Assembly (NCBI RefSeq): GCF_004912155.1
Contig: NZ_STGX01000013.1
Span: 1-64,000 of the forward strand
Length of the DNA: 64,000 bases
DNA from: Glycomyces paridis
GTDB lineage: Bacteria; Actinomycetota; Actinomycetes; Mycobacteriales; Micromonosporaceae
Direction of reading: 5' to 3'
Shown here: positions 16,319-24,401 of the stretch, in pieces
How the letters are laid out: the number at the start of each line of letters is the position of its first letter
Numbering within the stretch: position 1 is the first letter of the stretch
Notes under the pieces: model-generated
The model's database searches: none
What the model was told of the DNA's origin: nothing
What the model saw: only the letters and a program-made list of their open reading frames with translations
Translations under genes and position numbers: made by a program

Positions 16319-16843
16319 TCAACCGTCGAGCCGGAACTCGGCACTCCGGTGCCACCGGCGGCCCTCGTGGACGAACAGGCTCACGCTGGACACCTCCGCC
16401 GCGATCGACAGCCCGGCCCGCATGGCGGCCTCGACCGCTTCGAAGACCTCCGGCGGCTGCCCGTTCGCCACGGTCAGATGCGGATTGACCTCGTCATGCA
16501 CGCCCCCGTACGGCGGCGCCTCGGGCCACCTCGCCACCACGGCACCGGTGAGCTCCCGGAACCGGTCCACCGCGCTCGGCGCGAGATACCGGACCCCGGG
16601 AAACCCCCCGACCCGCTCGAACACGACCCCGAACGGCTCCTGACCCGCGAACAGCGACGCCAACTCGGCCGACACCGCCGCGTCGATCCGCTCGATGTCC
16701 AAAAAGGGCACTATCACCGTGACATGCGCGGGCAGCCCCGCCGCCGCAGAGGCGTTGTACCGCCGCCGCCAAGGCCCCACGAGACCCTCGACCTCATCGA
16801 CCACCACCAGCAGCGCCGTCTGTCCGTCCCGATACTTCGCCAT
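16319..16843 (-). CDS. 2H phosphoesterase / RNA-ligase-like protein
   Basis: A 174-aa protein with the two HxT motifs of the 2H phosphoesterase superfamily: AHVTVIVPF near residue 39 and NPHLTVANG near residue 112. Members hydrolyse 2',3'-cyclic phosphates or 2'-5' linkages in RNA or nucleotides. The leaderless promoter GAGAAT is six bases before ATG 16843. It stands alone, divergent from the next small gene. Confidence 0.85.
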   Translation of the reverse strand: MAKYRDGQTALLVVVDEVEGLVGPWRRRYNASAAAGLPAHVTVIVPFLDIERIDAAVSAELASLFAGQEPFGVVFERVGGFPGVRYLAPSAVDRFRELTGAVVARWPEAPPYGGVHDEVNPHLTVANGQPPEVFEAVEAAMRAGLSIAAEVSSVSLFVHEGRRWHRSAEFRLDG

Positions 16844-16931
16844 CCCCCGATTCTCCCGAACGGCGACCGCGCACCCCCACTGGCGCCCTTGCCTTCGATG
16901 GCGGTCGCCGCGCACCGAACGGGGTGGCAGG

Positions 16932-17264
16932 ATGAAGCCCATGACGTTCCCCGTCAGACTCGAGTGGTGGGCCAACCGGTCGATGTGCCTCGGCGCCTTC
17001 GACGCCCGTATCGAAGTGGTCGAGCGTCCGGAAGGGCTGTCGGCGGGGGGCGCGCTCACGGCCGCGGAGTGCGGTGATCCGCTGGCGATCGAGGCATGGA
17101 ACCTCTTCCGCGCCGTCGAACCGGTCTTCAAGCTCGTCTTCGAAGACGGGTCCGACTTCGAAGTGGAAGTGGAACCCGGGCCGGGAGCCGGTGGGTTCCG
17201 GGCGACCGAGTACCTCGGGTCTCGCACCCGGCGGGTCGAGCTCTCCATCGACCTCACGGCCTGA
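16932..17264 (+). CDS. Small conserved protein, unknown function
   Basis: A 110-aa acidic protein without signal or membrane segments. It has conserved-looking aromatic pairs (LEWWANRSMCLGAF) and a repeated acidic strand (FEDGSDFEVEVEPG), compatible with a beta-rich fold. The third-codon GC bias supports coding. ATG 16932 lies close to the divergent 2H gene (88 bases). The function is unknown. Confidence 0.65.
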   Translation: MKPMTFPVRLEWWANRSMCLGAFDARIEVVERPEGLSAGGALTAAECGDPLAIEAWNLFRAVEPVFKLVFEDGSDFEVEVEPGPGAGGFRATEYLGSRTRRVELSIDLTA

Positions 17265-17291
17265 GCCGGTTCGGAGGAACGGCTTCGGCGG

Positions 17292-17297
17292 TAGGGT
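17292..17297 (+). promoter_or_regulatory. Leaderless -10 box before leader peptide
   Basis: TAGGGT is followed by exactly six bases and ATG 17304, the start of an eight-codon reading frame rather than of the methyltransferase itself. Confidence 0.6.
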
Positions 17298-17303
17298 GCG
17301 GGG

Positions 17304-17330
17304 ATGGTGTGGTTGCGGGGCTTGGGATGA
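17304..17330 (+). CDS. Leaderless 8-aa leader peptide MVWLRGLG
   Basis: A short frame of eight codons (MVWLRGLG) starts six bases after TAGGGT. Its TGA stop overlaps the methyltransferase ATG as ATGA. A ribosome that loads on the leaderless transcript would terminate exactly at the next start, giving translational coupling to a gene with no other ribosome-binding site. It contains rare Trp and two Leu, but a regulatory function is only inferred. Confidence 0.5.
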   Translation: MVWLRGLG

Positions 17331-18148
17331 GCGGTGGGGCGGGGCGGCGGATGTCGTTCGACGGGGCGGCGGCGGCGTATCACCGCGGGCGGCCCGCGTA
17401 TCCGCGGAAGGTGTTCGAGCTGCTCGCCGACCGGTGCGGGCTGGGGGCCGGGACGCGGGTGCTGGAGATCGGGGCCGGGAACGGCCTGGCGACCGGGCCG
17501 CTGCTCGAAGCGGGCGCGCGCGTGGTCGCGGTCGAACCGGGGGCGGCGCTGGCCGCGATCCTCGACGAGGAGCACGGCGGCGACCGGCTGGAGGTGGTGG
17601 TCACCGACTTCGAGGCCGCCGAGCTGACCGGCGGGTTCGACCTGGCCGTGGCGGCGACCTCGATGCACTGGCTCGACCCGGTCGCTTCAGTGCGAAAGCT
17701 GAGCGCACTGGTCGAACCGGGCGGGTGGCTGGCCGCCTGGTGGACCGAGTTCGGCGACGTCAAGCGGCCCAGCCGGTTCCGCGACCGGCTCGACGCCGTC
17801 TACGCCGACCTGCTGCCCGCCGAGCCCGGCTACCGGGCCTCGCGCTCGCACGTGCTCGACACCGACCGCTGGACCGACGTGCTCACCGCCGGCGGATGGT
17901 TCGGCGGCGTCGACGTCGCGGTCATCGCGTGGCAGCAAACGCTCACTCCGGCAGGCGCCCGCGACCTGTGGTCGACCTTCCCCAACATCGCCGAACTCGG
18001 TACGGCGCGGCAGGCTGCGTTCCTCGACCGGCTCGGCGCGCTCGTCGCGGACGAACCCGGCGGCGTGGTCGAGGACCCGCGGCTGACGGTCGTCTACACC
18101 GCCGAACGCACCCCGCTCGGTCCGTATTCCGGCGCCGCAGAGCGGTGA
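17327..18148 (+). CDS. SAM-dependent methyltransferase
   Basis: A 273-aa class I methyltransferase. Motif I is VLEIGAGNGLATGPL near residue 43, with an acidic ribose-binding residue in VVAVEPG, then DLAVAATSMHWLD (motif post-I/II) and LVEPGGWLAAWW. This matches methyltransferase type 11 / UbiE-like proteins. ATG 17327 overlaps the stop of the eight-codon leader and is preferred because it is followed by the conserved FDGAAAAYHRGRPAYP. The substrate is unknown. Confidence 0.85.
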   Translation: MSGGAGRRMSFDGAAAAYHRGRPAYPRKVFELLADRCGLGAGTRVLEIGAGNGLATGPLLEAGARVVAVEPGAALAAILDEEHGGDRLEVVVTDFEAAELTGGFDLAVAATSMHWLDPVASVRKLSALVEPGGWLAAWWTEFGDVKRPSRFRDRLDAVYADLLPAEPGYRASRSHVLDTDRWTDVLTAGGWFGGVDVAVIAWQQTLTPAGARDLWSTFPNIAELGTARQAAFLDRLGALVADEPGGVVEDPRLTVVYTAERTPLGPYSGAAER

Positions 18149-18171
18149 CGCGGCCTCCTCGTCGGCGGGCG

Positions 18172-18579
18172 CTAGCGCTCGGGCCAGACGATCTGGCCGT
18201 CGCGCCAGGTCACGCCCTTGTTGCGGCACAGGCAGAAGGGGTGCCCGATCGGGTCGACGAAGACCTGCCAGCCGTAGCCTTCGGGGTTGATGAAGTCCTG
18301 CTTGAGGGTCGCGCCGAGCTCGACCACGCGGCGGTGCTCGGGCTCGATCTCGTCGACCTCGAAGTCGAGGTGGAACTGCTTGGGGTGCTCGCTGCCGGGC
18401 CAGGTCGGCGCGACGTACTCGTCCACGCGCTGGAAGGCGAGTTCGACTTCGCCGTACCGGATCCCCGCCCACTGGTCGGTGGCGCTCGCGAGGACTTCGC
18501 GGCCGGTGACCGCGGAGTAGAAGGCCGCCGACTTCATGGGGTCGGGGCAGTCGATGATGAAATCGGTGAGTTTCAGCAT
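18172..18579 (-). CDS. VOC (glyoxalase-fold) protein
   Basis: A 135-aa protein of the vicinal-oxygen-chelate superfamily: FIIDCPDPMKSAAFYSAVTG at the start, HLDFEV in the middle and VFVDPIGHPFCLC at the end are the standard VOC strands and metal-ligand positions. Many such actinobacterial proteins have no known substrate, although some confer drug binding. It is convergent with the methyltransferase gene. Confidence 0.83.
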   Translation of the reverse strand: MLKLTDFIIDCPDPMKSAAFYSAVTGREVLASATDQWAGIRYGEVELAFQRVDEYVAPTWPGSEHPKQFHLDFEVDEIEPEHRRVVELGATLKQDFINPEGYGWQVFVDPIGHPFCLCRNKGVTWRDGQIVWPER

Positions 18580-18655
18580 CAGCCGATCTTGCCACAGACC
18601 GCCTCCGCGCCGCTGCGAGCGGGAAGCGCGCCGCAACCGGCTCGACCCGCCGGCC

Positions 18656-19168
18656 TCAAGGCCCGCATCGGGCGATGAAGGACTCGACGGCGTCGAGGTC
18701 ACGAGGGCTCAGCCCGTGCAGGGCCCGAGGGCGGATCTCCAGCCGGTCGGGGTCGGACAGGTCGTCGGCGAACTCGTCGTCGGTCCAGACGAGCGGTCGG
18801 CCCGCCAGCTCGACTTCCGTTGCGGCGCCGTACTTCGCCCCGGCCGCCGCCGAGCCGTAGAGGTCGGCCGTCCAAGCGCGCGCCAGCGGCGGGAAATCCC
18901 AGAGCCGTTCGAGCAGCGCGACGTCGGGGCACCAGGTGGTCGCCCAGACGACATCGACCGCTCCTGCGGCGATGAGCGCGCGGATGCGGTCGAGCAGCGG
19001 CGGCGACCAGGTCAGGCGCAGCGGTCCTGCGGCCGTGCTGTGCACGACACCGTGCTCGGCGGCCCCGGGCCAGCGCGGGCGGGCGGCGTTGAGGACGCCG
19101 TCGACGTCGAGCAGCCAGCAGGGGCGGTCGGAGGCTTCGAGGAGGTGCGCGAAGTCGGGACGGGGCAT
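18656..19168 (-). CDS. HAD-like hydrolase domain protein
   Basis: A 170-aa protein beginning with a HAD motif I (LLDVDGVLNAARP). VVWATTW supplies motif II, and PLVWTDDEFADDL motif IV. It lacks an obvious cap, resembling the small actinobacterial HAD proteins. Start ATG 19168 has no strong ribosome-binding site. It is divergent from the S1-domain gene by 64 bases. Confidence 0.78.
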   Translation of the reverse strand: MPRPDFAHLLEASDRPCWLLDVDGVLNAARPRWPGAAEHGVVHSTAAGPLRLTWSPPLLDRIRALIAAGAVDVVWATTWCPDVALLERLWDFPPLARAWTADLYGSAAAGAKYGAATEVELAGRPLVWTDDEFADDLSDPDRLEIRPRALHGLSPRDLDAVESFIARCGP

Positions 19169-19220
19169 GGGCGCTCCGAGAGTCGGGCCCTGCGCGGGGC
19201 GGGGCTTCGGGTGTGGGTGG

Positions 19221-19226
19221 GATGCT
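19221..19226 (+). promoter_or_regulatory. Leaderless -10 box
   Basis: GATGCT is followed by six bases and the GTG at 19233. This spacing is the main reason for choosing that start. Confidence 0.5.
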
Positions 19227-19232
19227 CGGGGT

Positions 19233-19787
19233 GTGCACGAGTACTCCTGGCCCGGTTGGGGCGACTACCGCGCTCGCGAGGACCGGGCCGAGAGGGTCTG
19301 GGATGCAACGAAGCTCGGGCTTCCCGTCGGCGCGCCGCTCGGCGGCGAGGTGATCGGGCGCCAGCCGTTCGGGGCGTTCGTGGCGATCGCGGGGCACCCC
19401 GACGCGATCGGGCTCGCCCAGGTCAGCCTCATGCCGCGGGGGTGCCGTTGTCTGGTGCTCCCCCGAGTCGGCGAGTACGTCGCCGGGGTCGTCCACGGCC
19501 ATGCCGAGAACAACCACCAGGTGTGGATTCGTCTCGACTCGTGGGCCGATCATCCCGACGTGTGGCCCGGCCTCGCCGAGGCGGCCGGCACCATCCTCGA
19601 CGGCACGGTCGACCGTTTCGTGCCGGTCGGCGTGTTCGTGCGCGTGCACCGGTGCGCGGTCGGCCTCGTGCCCCTGTCCGACCTGCCGCCCGGCGCGGTG
19701 TTCGAAGCGGGCCAGGCGGTCCGGGTCCGCGTGGCGGAGGTGGACCTGGCCCGGCGGCAGTTGGCGCTCGGCTTCGCCTCAGCGTGA
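19233..19787 (+). CDS. S1 RNA-binding domain protein
   Basis: A 184-aa protein with two S1/OB-like halves. The first is GEVIGRQPFGAFVAI. The second (GTILDGTVDRFVPVGVFVRV, then GLVPLSDL and VRVAEVDLARRQLALGF) is a clear S1 domain ending. It probably binds RNA, in the manner of small S1 proteins that act in translation or RNA decay. GTG 19233 follows a leaderless -10 box. Its 3' end overlaps the convergent DHFR-like gene by nine bases. Confidence 0.8.
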   Translation: MHEYSWPGWGDYRAREDRAERVWDATKLGLPVGAPLGGEVIGRQPFGAFVAIAGHPDAIGLAQVSLMPRGCRCLVLPRVGEYVAGVVHGHAENNHQVWIRLDSWADHPDVWPGLAEAAGTILDGTVDRFVPVGVFVRVHRCAVGLVPLSDLPPGAVFEAGQAVRVRVAEVDLARRQLALGFASA

Positions 19788-20420
19788 GAAGGTCAGGTGG
19801 ACCACGCCGCTCGGGGCGGTCTCGGAGAACACCTCGTAGCCCGCTTCGAGGCCGCGGAGGTCCTGCCACAGGCTCTCGCCGCGGCCCAGGAGGATCGGCG
19901 TGATCCCCACGTGCAGCCGGTCGACCAGGCCCGCGGCCAGGTACGCCCGCGCGGTGCGGATGCCGCCGCCCACGCGCACGTCGAGGTCCCCCGCGGCCTC
20001 CTTGGCCTTCGCTAGAACGTCCTCAATGGAGTCCTGGGCGAAGTGGAAGACGGTGCCGCCCTCCATCTCCAGGGACGGGCGCACCTCGTGGGTGAGCACC
20101 CACACCGGATAGCCGAAGGGCGGGTTGGGACCCCACCAGCCCTGCCAGTCGGGGTCGCCGGGGTGCTCGTGGAGGCCGAACATGCCCGCGCCCATGACCT
20201 CGGCGCCTATGCCCTCGAAGTACGCCTTCGCGTAGTCGTCGTCCATGCCCGTGGTGCCCTTGCCCGGCTGGCCGAGCACGCGCTCGCGGAAGGTCCGCGT
20301 GGCGACGTACGGCCCGGTCAGGCGGGTCCAGTCCTGCCCGAAGGGATCCTCGGGGGTCTGGTCGGTGGTGGTCGCGTAGCCGTCGAGTGAGACGTTGAGG
20401 TCGACTCGTACCTTGCCCAT
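19779..20420 (-). CDS. Dihydrofolate-reductase-family (RibD C-like) protein
   Basis: A 213-aa oxidoreductase of the DHFR/RibD C-terminal superfamily: LNVSLDGYAT at the start, then VMGAGMFG, VWVLTHE and VGGGIRTARAYLAAGLVD, the usual NADPH-site order. Substrates in this family are mostly unknown. AAGGAG lies six bases before ATG 20420. It is divergent from hxlR with a shared inverted repeat, so the HxlR protein probably controls it. Confidence 0.85.
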   Translation of the reverse strand: MGKVRVDLNVSLDGYATTTDQTPEDPFGQDWTRLTGPYVATRTFRERVLGQPGKGTTGMDDDYAKAYFEGIGAEVMGAGMFGLHEHPGDPDWQGWWGPNPPFGYPVWVLTHEVRPSLEMEGGTVFHFAQDSIEDVLAKAKEAAGDLDVRVGGGIRTARAYLAAGLVDRLHVGITPILLGRGESLWQDLRGLEAGYEVFSETAPSGVVHLTFSR

Positions 20421-20434
20421 TGCCCGCTCCTTCA

Positions 20435-20457
20435 AGTGGTTGTAGAATGCAATCACT
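20435..20457. promoter_or_regulatory. Inverted repeat, likely HxlR operator
   Basis: AGTGGTTG and CAATCACT (seven of eight pairs) flank TAGAATG in the 75-base gap between the DHFR-like gene and hxlR. The arm size and spacing suit a winged-helix dimer. Confidence 0.6.
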
Positions 20458-20495
20458 AACCTAGTCCGGGGTACCGACACTGTCAAGGAGATCCG

Positions 20496-20981
20496 ATGGA
20501 GCCGAGGTCCGGATGCCCGATCAACGCCGCCGTGGAGGCCCTCGGCGACCACTGGTCGTTCCTGGTCCTGCGGGACGTGATCTTCGGCGACCGCCGATAC
20601 TTCCGCGAACTCCTGCACGGCTCCATCGAGGGCATCGCCTCGAACATCCTCAGCAGCAGACTCAAGAAGCTCGTCGCCGCAGGCATCCTCACCAGGGAGG
20701 ACGCCTCGCGCGGCCGACGCGCCCGGTACTCCCTCACCGAGGCCGGCGTCCAGACCCTGCCGATCATCGTCGCGCTCGGCAACTGGGGCCTCGACTGGCG
20801 AACGGGCACCACCGAACTGCGCGTCCGCCAAGAGCTCATGCGCGCTGAGGGCCCGGCCTTCGTCGCCGAGTTCATGGACGAGCTGCGCGTGCGCCACCTC
20901 GGCGCCCCGCCCCCCGAACGCGACGGCCCCGGCCCCCTGGAGCGCCTCGCGGCCGCCTACGAGGCGGCGACGGCCGAGTGA
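20496..20981 (+). CDS. HxlR-family transcriptional regulator
   Basis: A 161-aa regulator with the HxlR signature near the start (CPINAAVEALGDHWSFLVLR), the FRELLHGSIEGIASNILSSR recognition region and RRARYSLTEAG wing. Such proteins respond to electrophiles, redox changes or aldehydes. Unlike most, it carries about 50 extra C-terminal residues. AAGGAG precedes ATG 20496. Its stop overlaps the sulfotransferase GTG (GTGA), so the two are translated together. Confidence 0.88.
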   Translation: MEPRSGCPINAAVEALGDHWSFLVLRDVIFGDRRYFRELLHGSIEGIASNILSSRLKKLVAAGILTREDASRGRRARYSLTEAGVQTLPIIVALGNWGLDWRTGTTELRVRQELMRAEGPAFVAEFMDELRVRHLGAPPPERDGPGPLERLAAAYEAATAE

Positions 20982-21679
20982 TCGTCTGGCTCGCCTCCTA
21001 CCCCAGGTCGGGCAACACCTTCTTCCGCATCGCCCTCCACCGCCGGTACGGCGTGCCGACCTACACGGTCTACGACGTGGACGGCGTGGCCGAGCAGATC
21101 GGCGCCGAGCCGATGGGCGCCCGCGACCGGCCGACCTCCCTGGACGACATGCGGAACGCCCCCGACCCGTACTTCGTGAAGACCCACCGCCGCCGCGACG
21201 ACCCGGCCGTCGCCGAGCGCGACCGCGCGATCTGCCTCGTGCGCGACGGCCGCGACTGCACGGTCTCCTGGGCGCACCTGCGCACCCGGTCCCTTGCAGG
21301 AGAAGCGGCCCGAACCGCGTTCGCGGCCGAGGCGCGCGCCATGATCGTGCGGCGCACCGGCGGCACCGGCGGCTGGGGCCAGAACGTTCGCTCCTGGCAG
21401 GCCTCGACCGCGCCCGCGCCGGTCTGGGTCCGCTTCGACGACCTCGTCACCGACCCGGCCCGAGCGGTCGGCGAGGCCGTCGCCGCCACCGCCCCCGGCC
21501 TGCGGCCCGTCACCGACGCGCCGATCCCCTCGTTCGCGGAGCTCCACGCCCGCGACCCCGGGTTCTTCCGGTCCGGCGCGACCGGCGCGCACCGCACCGA
21601 GCTCCCGCCCGACCTGCACGACCTGTTCTGGAGGCAACCGGGCAACGCCGCGGCCATGACCGCCCTGGGCTTCGACTGA
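20978..21679 (+). CDS. PAPS-dependent sulfotransferase
   Basis: A 233-aa cytosolic sulfotransferase of the Sulfotransfer_1 family. The 5'-phosphosulphate-binding loop is SYPRSGNTFFR near residue 7. The 3'-phosphate region is LVRDGRDCTVSW, with FVKTHRR between them and VRFDDLVTDP later. It transfers sulphate from PAPS to an alcohol or amine; the acceptor is unknown. Coupling to an HxlR regulator gene is unusual and suggests induction by its substrate. Confidence 0.88.
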   Translation: MIVWLASYPRSGNTFFRIALHRRYGVPTYTVYDVDGVAEQIGAEPMGARDRPTSLDDMRNAPDPYFVKTHRRRDDPAVAERDRAICLVRDGRDCTVSWAHLRTRSLAGEAARTAFAAEARAMIVRRTGGTGGWGQNVRSWQASTAPAPVWVRFDDLVTDPARAVGEAVAATAPGLRPVTDAPIPSFAELHARDPGFFRSGATGAHRTELPPDLHDLFWRQPGNAAAMTALGFD

Positions 21680-21715
21680 GCAGGGAAGTCCGTTGCCCGC
21701 CGCGCCGCGGGCCGC

Positions 21716-21721
21716 GATACT
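21716..21721 (+). promoter_or_regulatory. Leaderless -10 box
   Basis: GATACT is followed by six bases and GTG 21728. Confidence 0.6.
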
Positions 21722-21727
21722 GGGCGC

Positions 21728-22549
21728 GTGCTCGAATGCAGCGTCATCGCCACCGATCTCGACGGAACGCTCCTCGGCCGGGGCCGCCTCCTGACCGAAC
21801 GCACCCGCAAAGCCCTCATCGCCGCGCGCGAACGCGGCATCGCCGTCGTCGCGGCCACCGCCCGGACGCCCCGCGGCCTCGCCGCCGTCCCCGGACTCGC
21901 CGAGACGGTCGACGCCGCGATCTGCAACAACGGCGCGATCCTCTACGAGCCGTCCACCGGCGCGGTCGACGTGCGCCGCACCATCGACGCCGACGCCGTC
22001 CGGCTCCTGCACGAACGCCTCCTCACCGCACTCCCCGACGCGTCCTTCGCGATCGAGTCGGGCACGGCCGTCTACGCCCAAGCCGCCCACATACCCTCCC
22101 GCCCGGACTACGACGACCCGTGGCACCGCGTCGACACCCTCGACGCGGCGCTGGCCGCGGCCGGGCGGGTGGTCGAGTACCGCCTGCTCGACCGCGAGAC
22201 GGGCCCGGCCGGGATGCTCGCCGCCGCCGGGCACGTCACCGTTCCCGGTGTGGTGCAGTGGACCTGGCGGGACTACCCGGTGTTCGAGTACAACGCCGAA
22301 GGCGTGAGCAAGGGCGGCGCGCTGGCCGAGTGGTGCGCCGAGCGAGGTATCGGGCCGGCGTCGGTGACGGCGTTCGGGGACGCGGCGAACGACGTGCCGA
22401 TGCTCGCGTGGGCGGGCCGCTCCTATGCGATGGCGGGCGCGCCGCCGGAGGTCGCGGCCGCCGCGGACCTGCGGGCCCCCGCGAACACCGAAGACGGTGT
22501 GGCCCAGGTGATCGAGGCGCTGCTGGAGCCGTTCGCGCCGCCGGTGTGA
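21728..22549 (+). CDS. Cof-type HAD phosphatase
   Basis: A 273-aa HAD phosphatase of the Cof/IIB type: motif I ATDLDGTLLGRG, motif II VAATARTPRG, the Lys of EGVSKGGALAEW, and motif IV TAFGDAANDVPML. A large alpha/beta C2B cap lies between motifs II and III. Relatives dephosphorylate sugar phosphates, flavin or pyridoxal phosphates. It starts at a GTG directly downstream of a leaderless -10 box. Confidence 0.87.
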   Translation: MLECSVIATDLDGTLLGRGRLLTERTRKALIAARERGIAVVAATARTPRGLAAVPGLAETVDAAICNNGAILYEPSTGAVDVRRTIDADAVRLLHERLLTALPDASFAIESGTAVYAQAAHIPSRPDYDDPWHRVDTLDAALAAAGRVVEYRLLDRETGPAGMLAAAGHVTVPGVVQWTWRDYPVFEYNAEGVSKGGALAEWCAERGIGPASVTAFGDAANDVPMLAWAGRSYAMAGAPPEVAAAADLRAPANTEDGVAQVIEALLEPFAPPV

Positions 22550-22556
22550 ACGGGCG

Positions 22557-23291
22557 CTAGGCCCCGCGCAGGACGGCGAGCTCCTCGTCCCAGGAGTCGA
22601 CCGCGTCGCCGAGCCCGGCGGCCCGCGCCTTCGCCGCGACCTGCGCGTACATCCGCCGCTGGAGGGCCATGTCGCCGTGGGCGGTCAGGTCGCCGACCGC
22701 CGTGAGGAGCTCGGCGGTGTCCCAGCCCGGGAGCGGGTACCGGTCGAGCTCCCATTCGAGGTGCTTGTTGTACGGGCGCGGGCGCCGGTCCAGGGTGAAG
22801 ATCAGGTCGAGCAGAGGGGCGACGCTCTCGGCCGCGTCGAGGCGGGCCGCGAGCGCGCGGCCGTCGCGGGGGTTCTTCGCGGGGCGGTAGAGCAGTCCGA
22901 GGTAGTCGTCCAGCAGCCCGGCGGCGCGGTCGCGGGCCTCGCGTTCGCCCAGGCGCCGTTTCGATGCGATGAGCGCGGCGATCCCGCCGTCGAGGCGGTC
23001 GAGGACGACCCGGCTCCGCGCGAGCGCGTACCGCGCGTGGCCGGGCCGCCCGGCGGCCGTGAACTGGGCGAGGGTGATGACAACGAGGTCGAGTTCCCCG
23101 CCGCGGTACCCGTGCAGCGCGAGGAGGTCGCTCGGCGCGCCGTCGGCGAGGACGACCCAGAGGTCGTGGTCGGAGTGCTCGGTGGCGAGGCCCTCGTGGG
23201 CCTGCGACCCGGTGAGCACGAGCCCGACCACGGCGGGGTCGGCGGTCGCGGTGCGGACGAACTCGCCGTAGTCGCCGGGTGCGTACGTCAT
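22557..23291 (-). CDS. Nucleotidyltransferase-fold protein
   Basis: A 244-aa protein with the polymerase-beta nucleotidyltransferase signature LTGSQAHEG followed by SDHDLWVVL (the GS and DxD metal motif) and a helical C-terminal half. It resembles the aminoglycoside-adenylyltransferase-like and kanamycin-type families, but the acceptor cannot be named. TACGTT seven bases before ATG 23291 makes the transcript leaderless. It is convergent with the Cof gene (seven bases between stops). Confidence 0.78.
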   Translation of the reverse strand: MTYAPGDYGEFVRTATADPAVVGLVLTGSQAHEGLATEHSDHDLWVVLADGAPSDLLALHGYRGGELDLVVITLAQFTAAGRPGHARYALARSRVVLDRLDGGIAALIASKRRLGEREARDRAAGLLDDYLGLLYRPAKNPRDGRALAARLDAAESVAPLLDLIFTLDRRPRPYNKHLEWELDRYPLPGWDTAELLTAVGDLTAHGDMALQRRMYAQVAAKARAAGLGDAVDSWDEELAVLRGA

Positions 23292-23331
23292 GCCCGCCAA
23301 CGTAACAGGGTTCGACCGTCCGGGGCCTCCC

Positions 23332-23748
23332 TCACGGGCGCGCGGTCAGCGCCGCGGTGATCGCCGGGAGGTCCTGGTACTCGCGCCAGAGCGCGATCCG
23401 GCCCTCGCGGACGCGCAGCACGGCGATGCAAGTGACCGAGGCGCGCACGCCGGTGGCGAGGACGGTGCCGGTGAGCTCGTATTCGACGACGAGGACCTCG
23501 GGGTCGTCGGTGCGGTGGGTGGCGAGTTCGCGGAGGGGGTCGAAGCGCACGGCCAGGCCCGCGCCGGCGGTGCGGTAGTACGCGAGCCAGGCCTCGCGGC
23601 CTTCGAAGCGGCGCAGGCCTTCCGGTGCGAACGGGGTCTCCACGAGGACGTCCTCGGCGAGCAGGTCGGCGGGCAGGAGGGTCGCCTCGTCGGCGGTGAG
23701 GCCCTCCTGCATGAGCCGGTAGACGGCGAGGGTGTCGGCGGGTGCCAT
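23332..23748 (-). CDS. SnoaL-like (NTF2-fold) protein
   Basis: A 138-aa protein with the cone-shaped NTF2/SnoaL architecture: helical start, DLLAEDVLVETPF, RFEGREAWLAYY and a long antiparallel sheet (LVVEYELTGTVLATG, RIALWREYQD). Members are cyclases, isomerases or ligand-binding proteins. AGGAGG lies near ATG 23748. It is divergent from a TetR gene across two operator-like repeats, so the pair likely forms a repressor and its target. Confidence 0.8.
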   Translation of the reverse strand: MAPADTLAVYRLMQEGLTADEATLLPADLLAEDVLVETPFAPEGLRRFEGREAWLAYYRTAGAGLAVRFDPLRELATHRTDDPEVLVVEYELTGTVLATGVRASVTCIAVLRVREGRIALWREYQDLPAITAALTARP

Positions 23749-23766
23749 GTCGGCCTCCTGAACTAA

Positions 23767-23808
23767 GATGAGTGGGACTCGACATCACGATAATGAGTGC
23801 GACTCATT
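23767..23808. promoter_or_regulatory. Two inverted repeats, likely TetR operators
   Basis: AATGAGT-GCG-ACTCATT (23792-23808) is a perfect inverted repeat. A degenerate second copy, GATGAGT-GGG-ACTCGAC (23767-23783), has its centre 25 bases away. Both lie in the 80-base gap between the SnoaL-like and TetR genes, the usual place for a TetR autoregulatory site. Confidence 0.75.
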
Positions 23809-23828
23809 TTGTCAACGGAGGAGGCCCG

Positions 23829-24395
23829 ATGGGCACCGACCCGCGTCCGGTGCGCGCCGACGCGCGCCGCAACCGGCTGCGCATCCTGGAAGCGGCCGAG
23901 GCGGTCTTCGCCGAGCAGGGGGCCTCGGCGTCCACGGAGGCGGTCGCCGCGCGGGCGGGGATCGCCGTCGGCACCGTGTTCCGGCACTTCCCGACCAAGC
24001 CCGACCTGCTCAAGGCGGTCGTGATGAACCTTCAGGACGGGCTCGTGGCAGACGCCGACGCCCTGGTGGGCGACGCCGGGGACGTGGAGGCGCTGTTCGC
24101 GTTCTGCTCGCGAGTCCTGGCGATCGGCGCGGGGAACCGCGAGGTGTTCGCGCGTCTGGCCGAAACCGGGACGCGCGTGCACGTCGGCGACGCGCTCGGG
24201 CGGCTGCGCCCGGCCGTGGACCTGCTGCTCGAACGCGCGCAGGGGGCCGGTGCGGTCAGGGGCGACCTGCGGCCCGAGGAGCTCGTGGCGCTGCTGGCGG
24301 CCGTGTGCCAGGAGGCGATGACCGCCGGGTGGGACGAGCCGTTCCGCCTGCGCGCCTTGGAGGTCCTGTTCGACGGGATTCGCGCGCGGGCGTAG
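23829..24395 (+). CDS. TetR-family transcriptional regulator
   Basis: A 188-aa TetR regulator. The N-terminal helix-turn-helix (STEAVAARAGIAVGTVFRHF followed by PTKPDLL) is canonical. The C-terminal half is an all-helical ligand domain. GGAGG sits before ATG 23829. An upstream in-frame ATG at 23772 would place the operator inside the gene and is rejected. It probably represses itself and the divergent SnoaL-like gene. Confidence 0.88.
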   Translation: MGTDPRPVRADARRNRLRILEAAEAVFAEQGASASTEAVAARAGIAVGTVFRHFPTKPDLLKAVVMNLQDGLVADADALVGDAGDVEALFAFCSRVLAIGAGNREVFARLAETGTRVHVGDALGRLRPAVDLLLERAQGAGAVRGDLRPEELVALLAAVCQEAMTAGWDEPFRLRALEVLFDGIRARA

Positions 24396-24401
24396 GGACC
24401 C

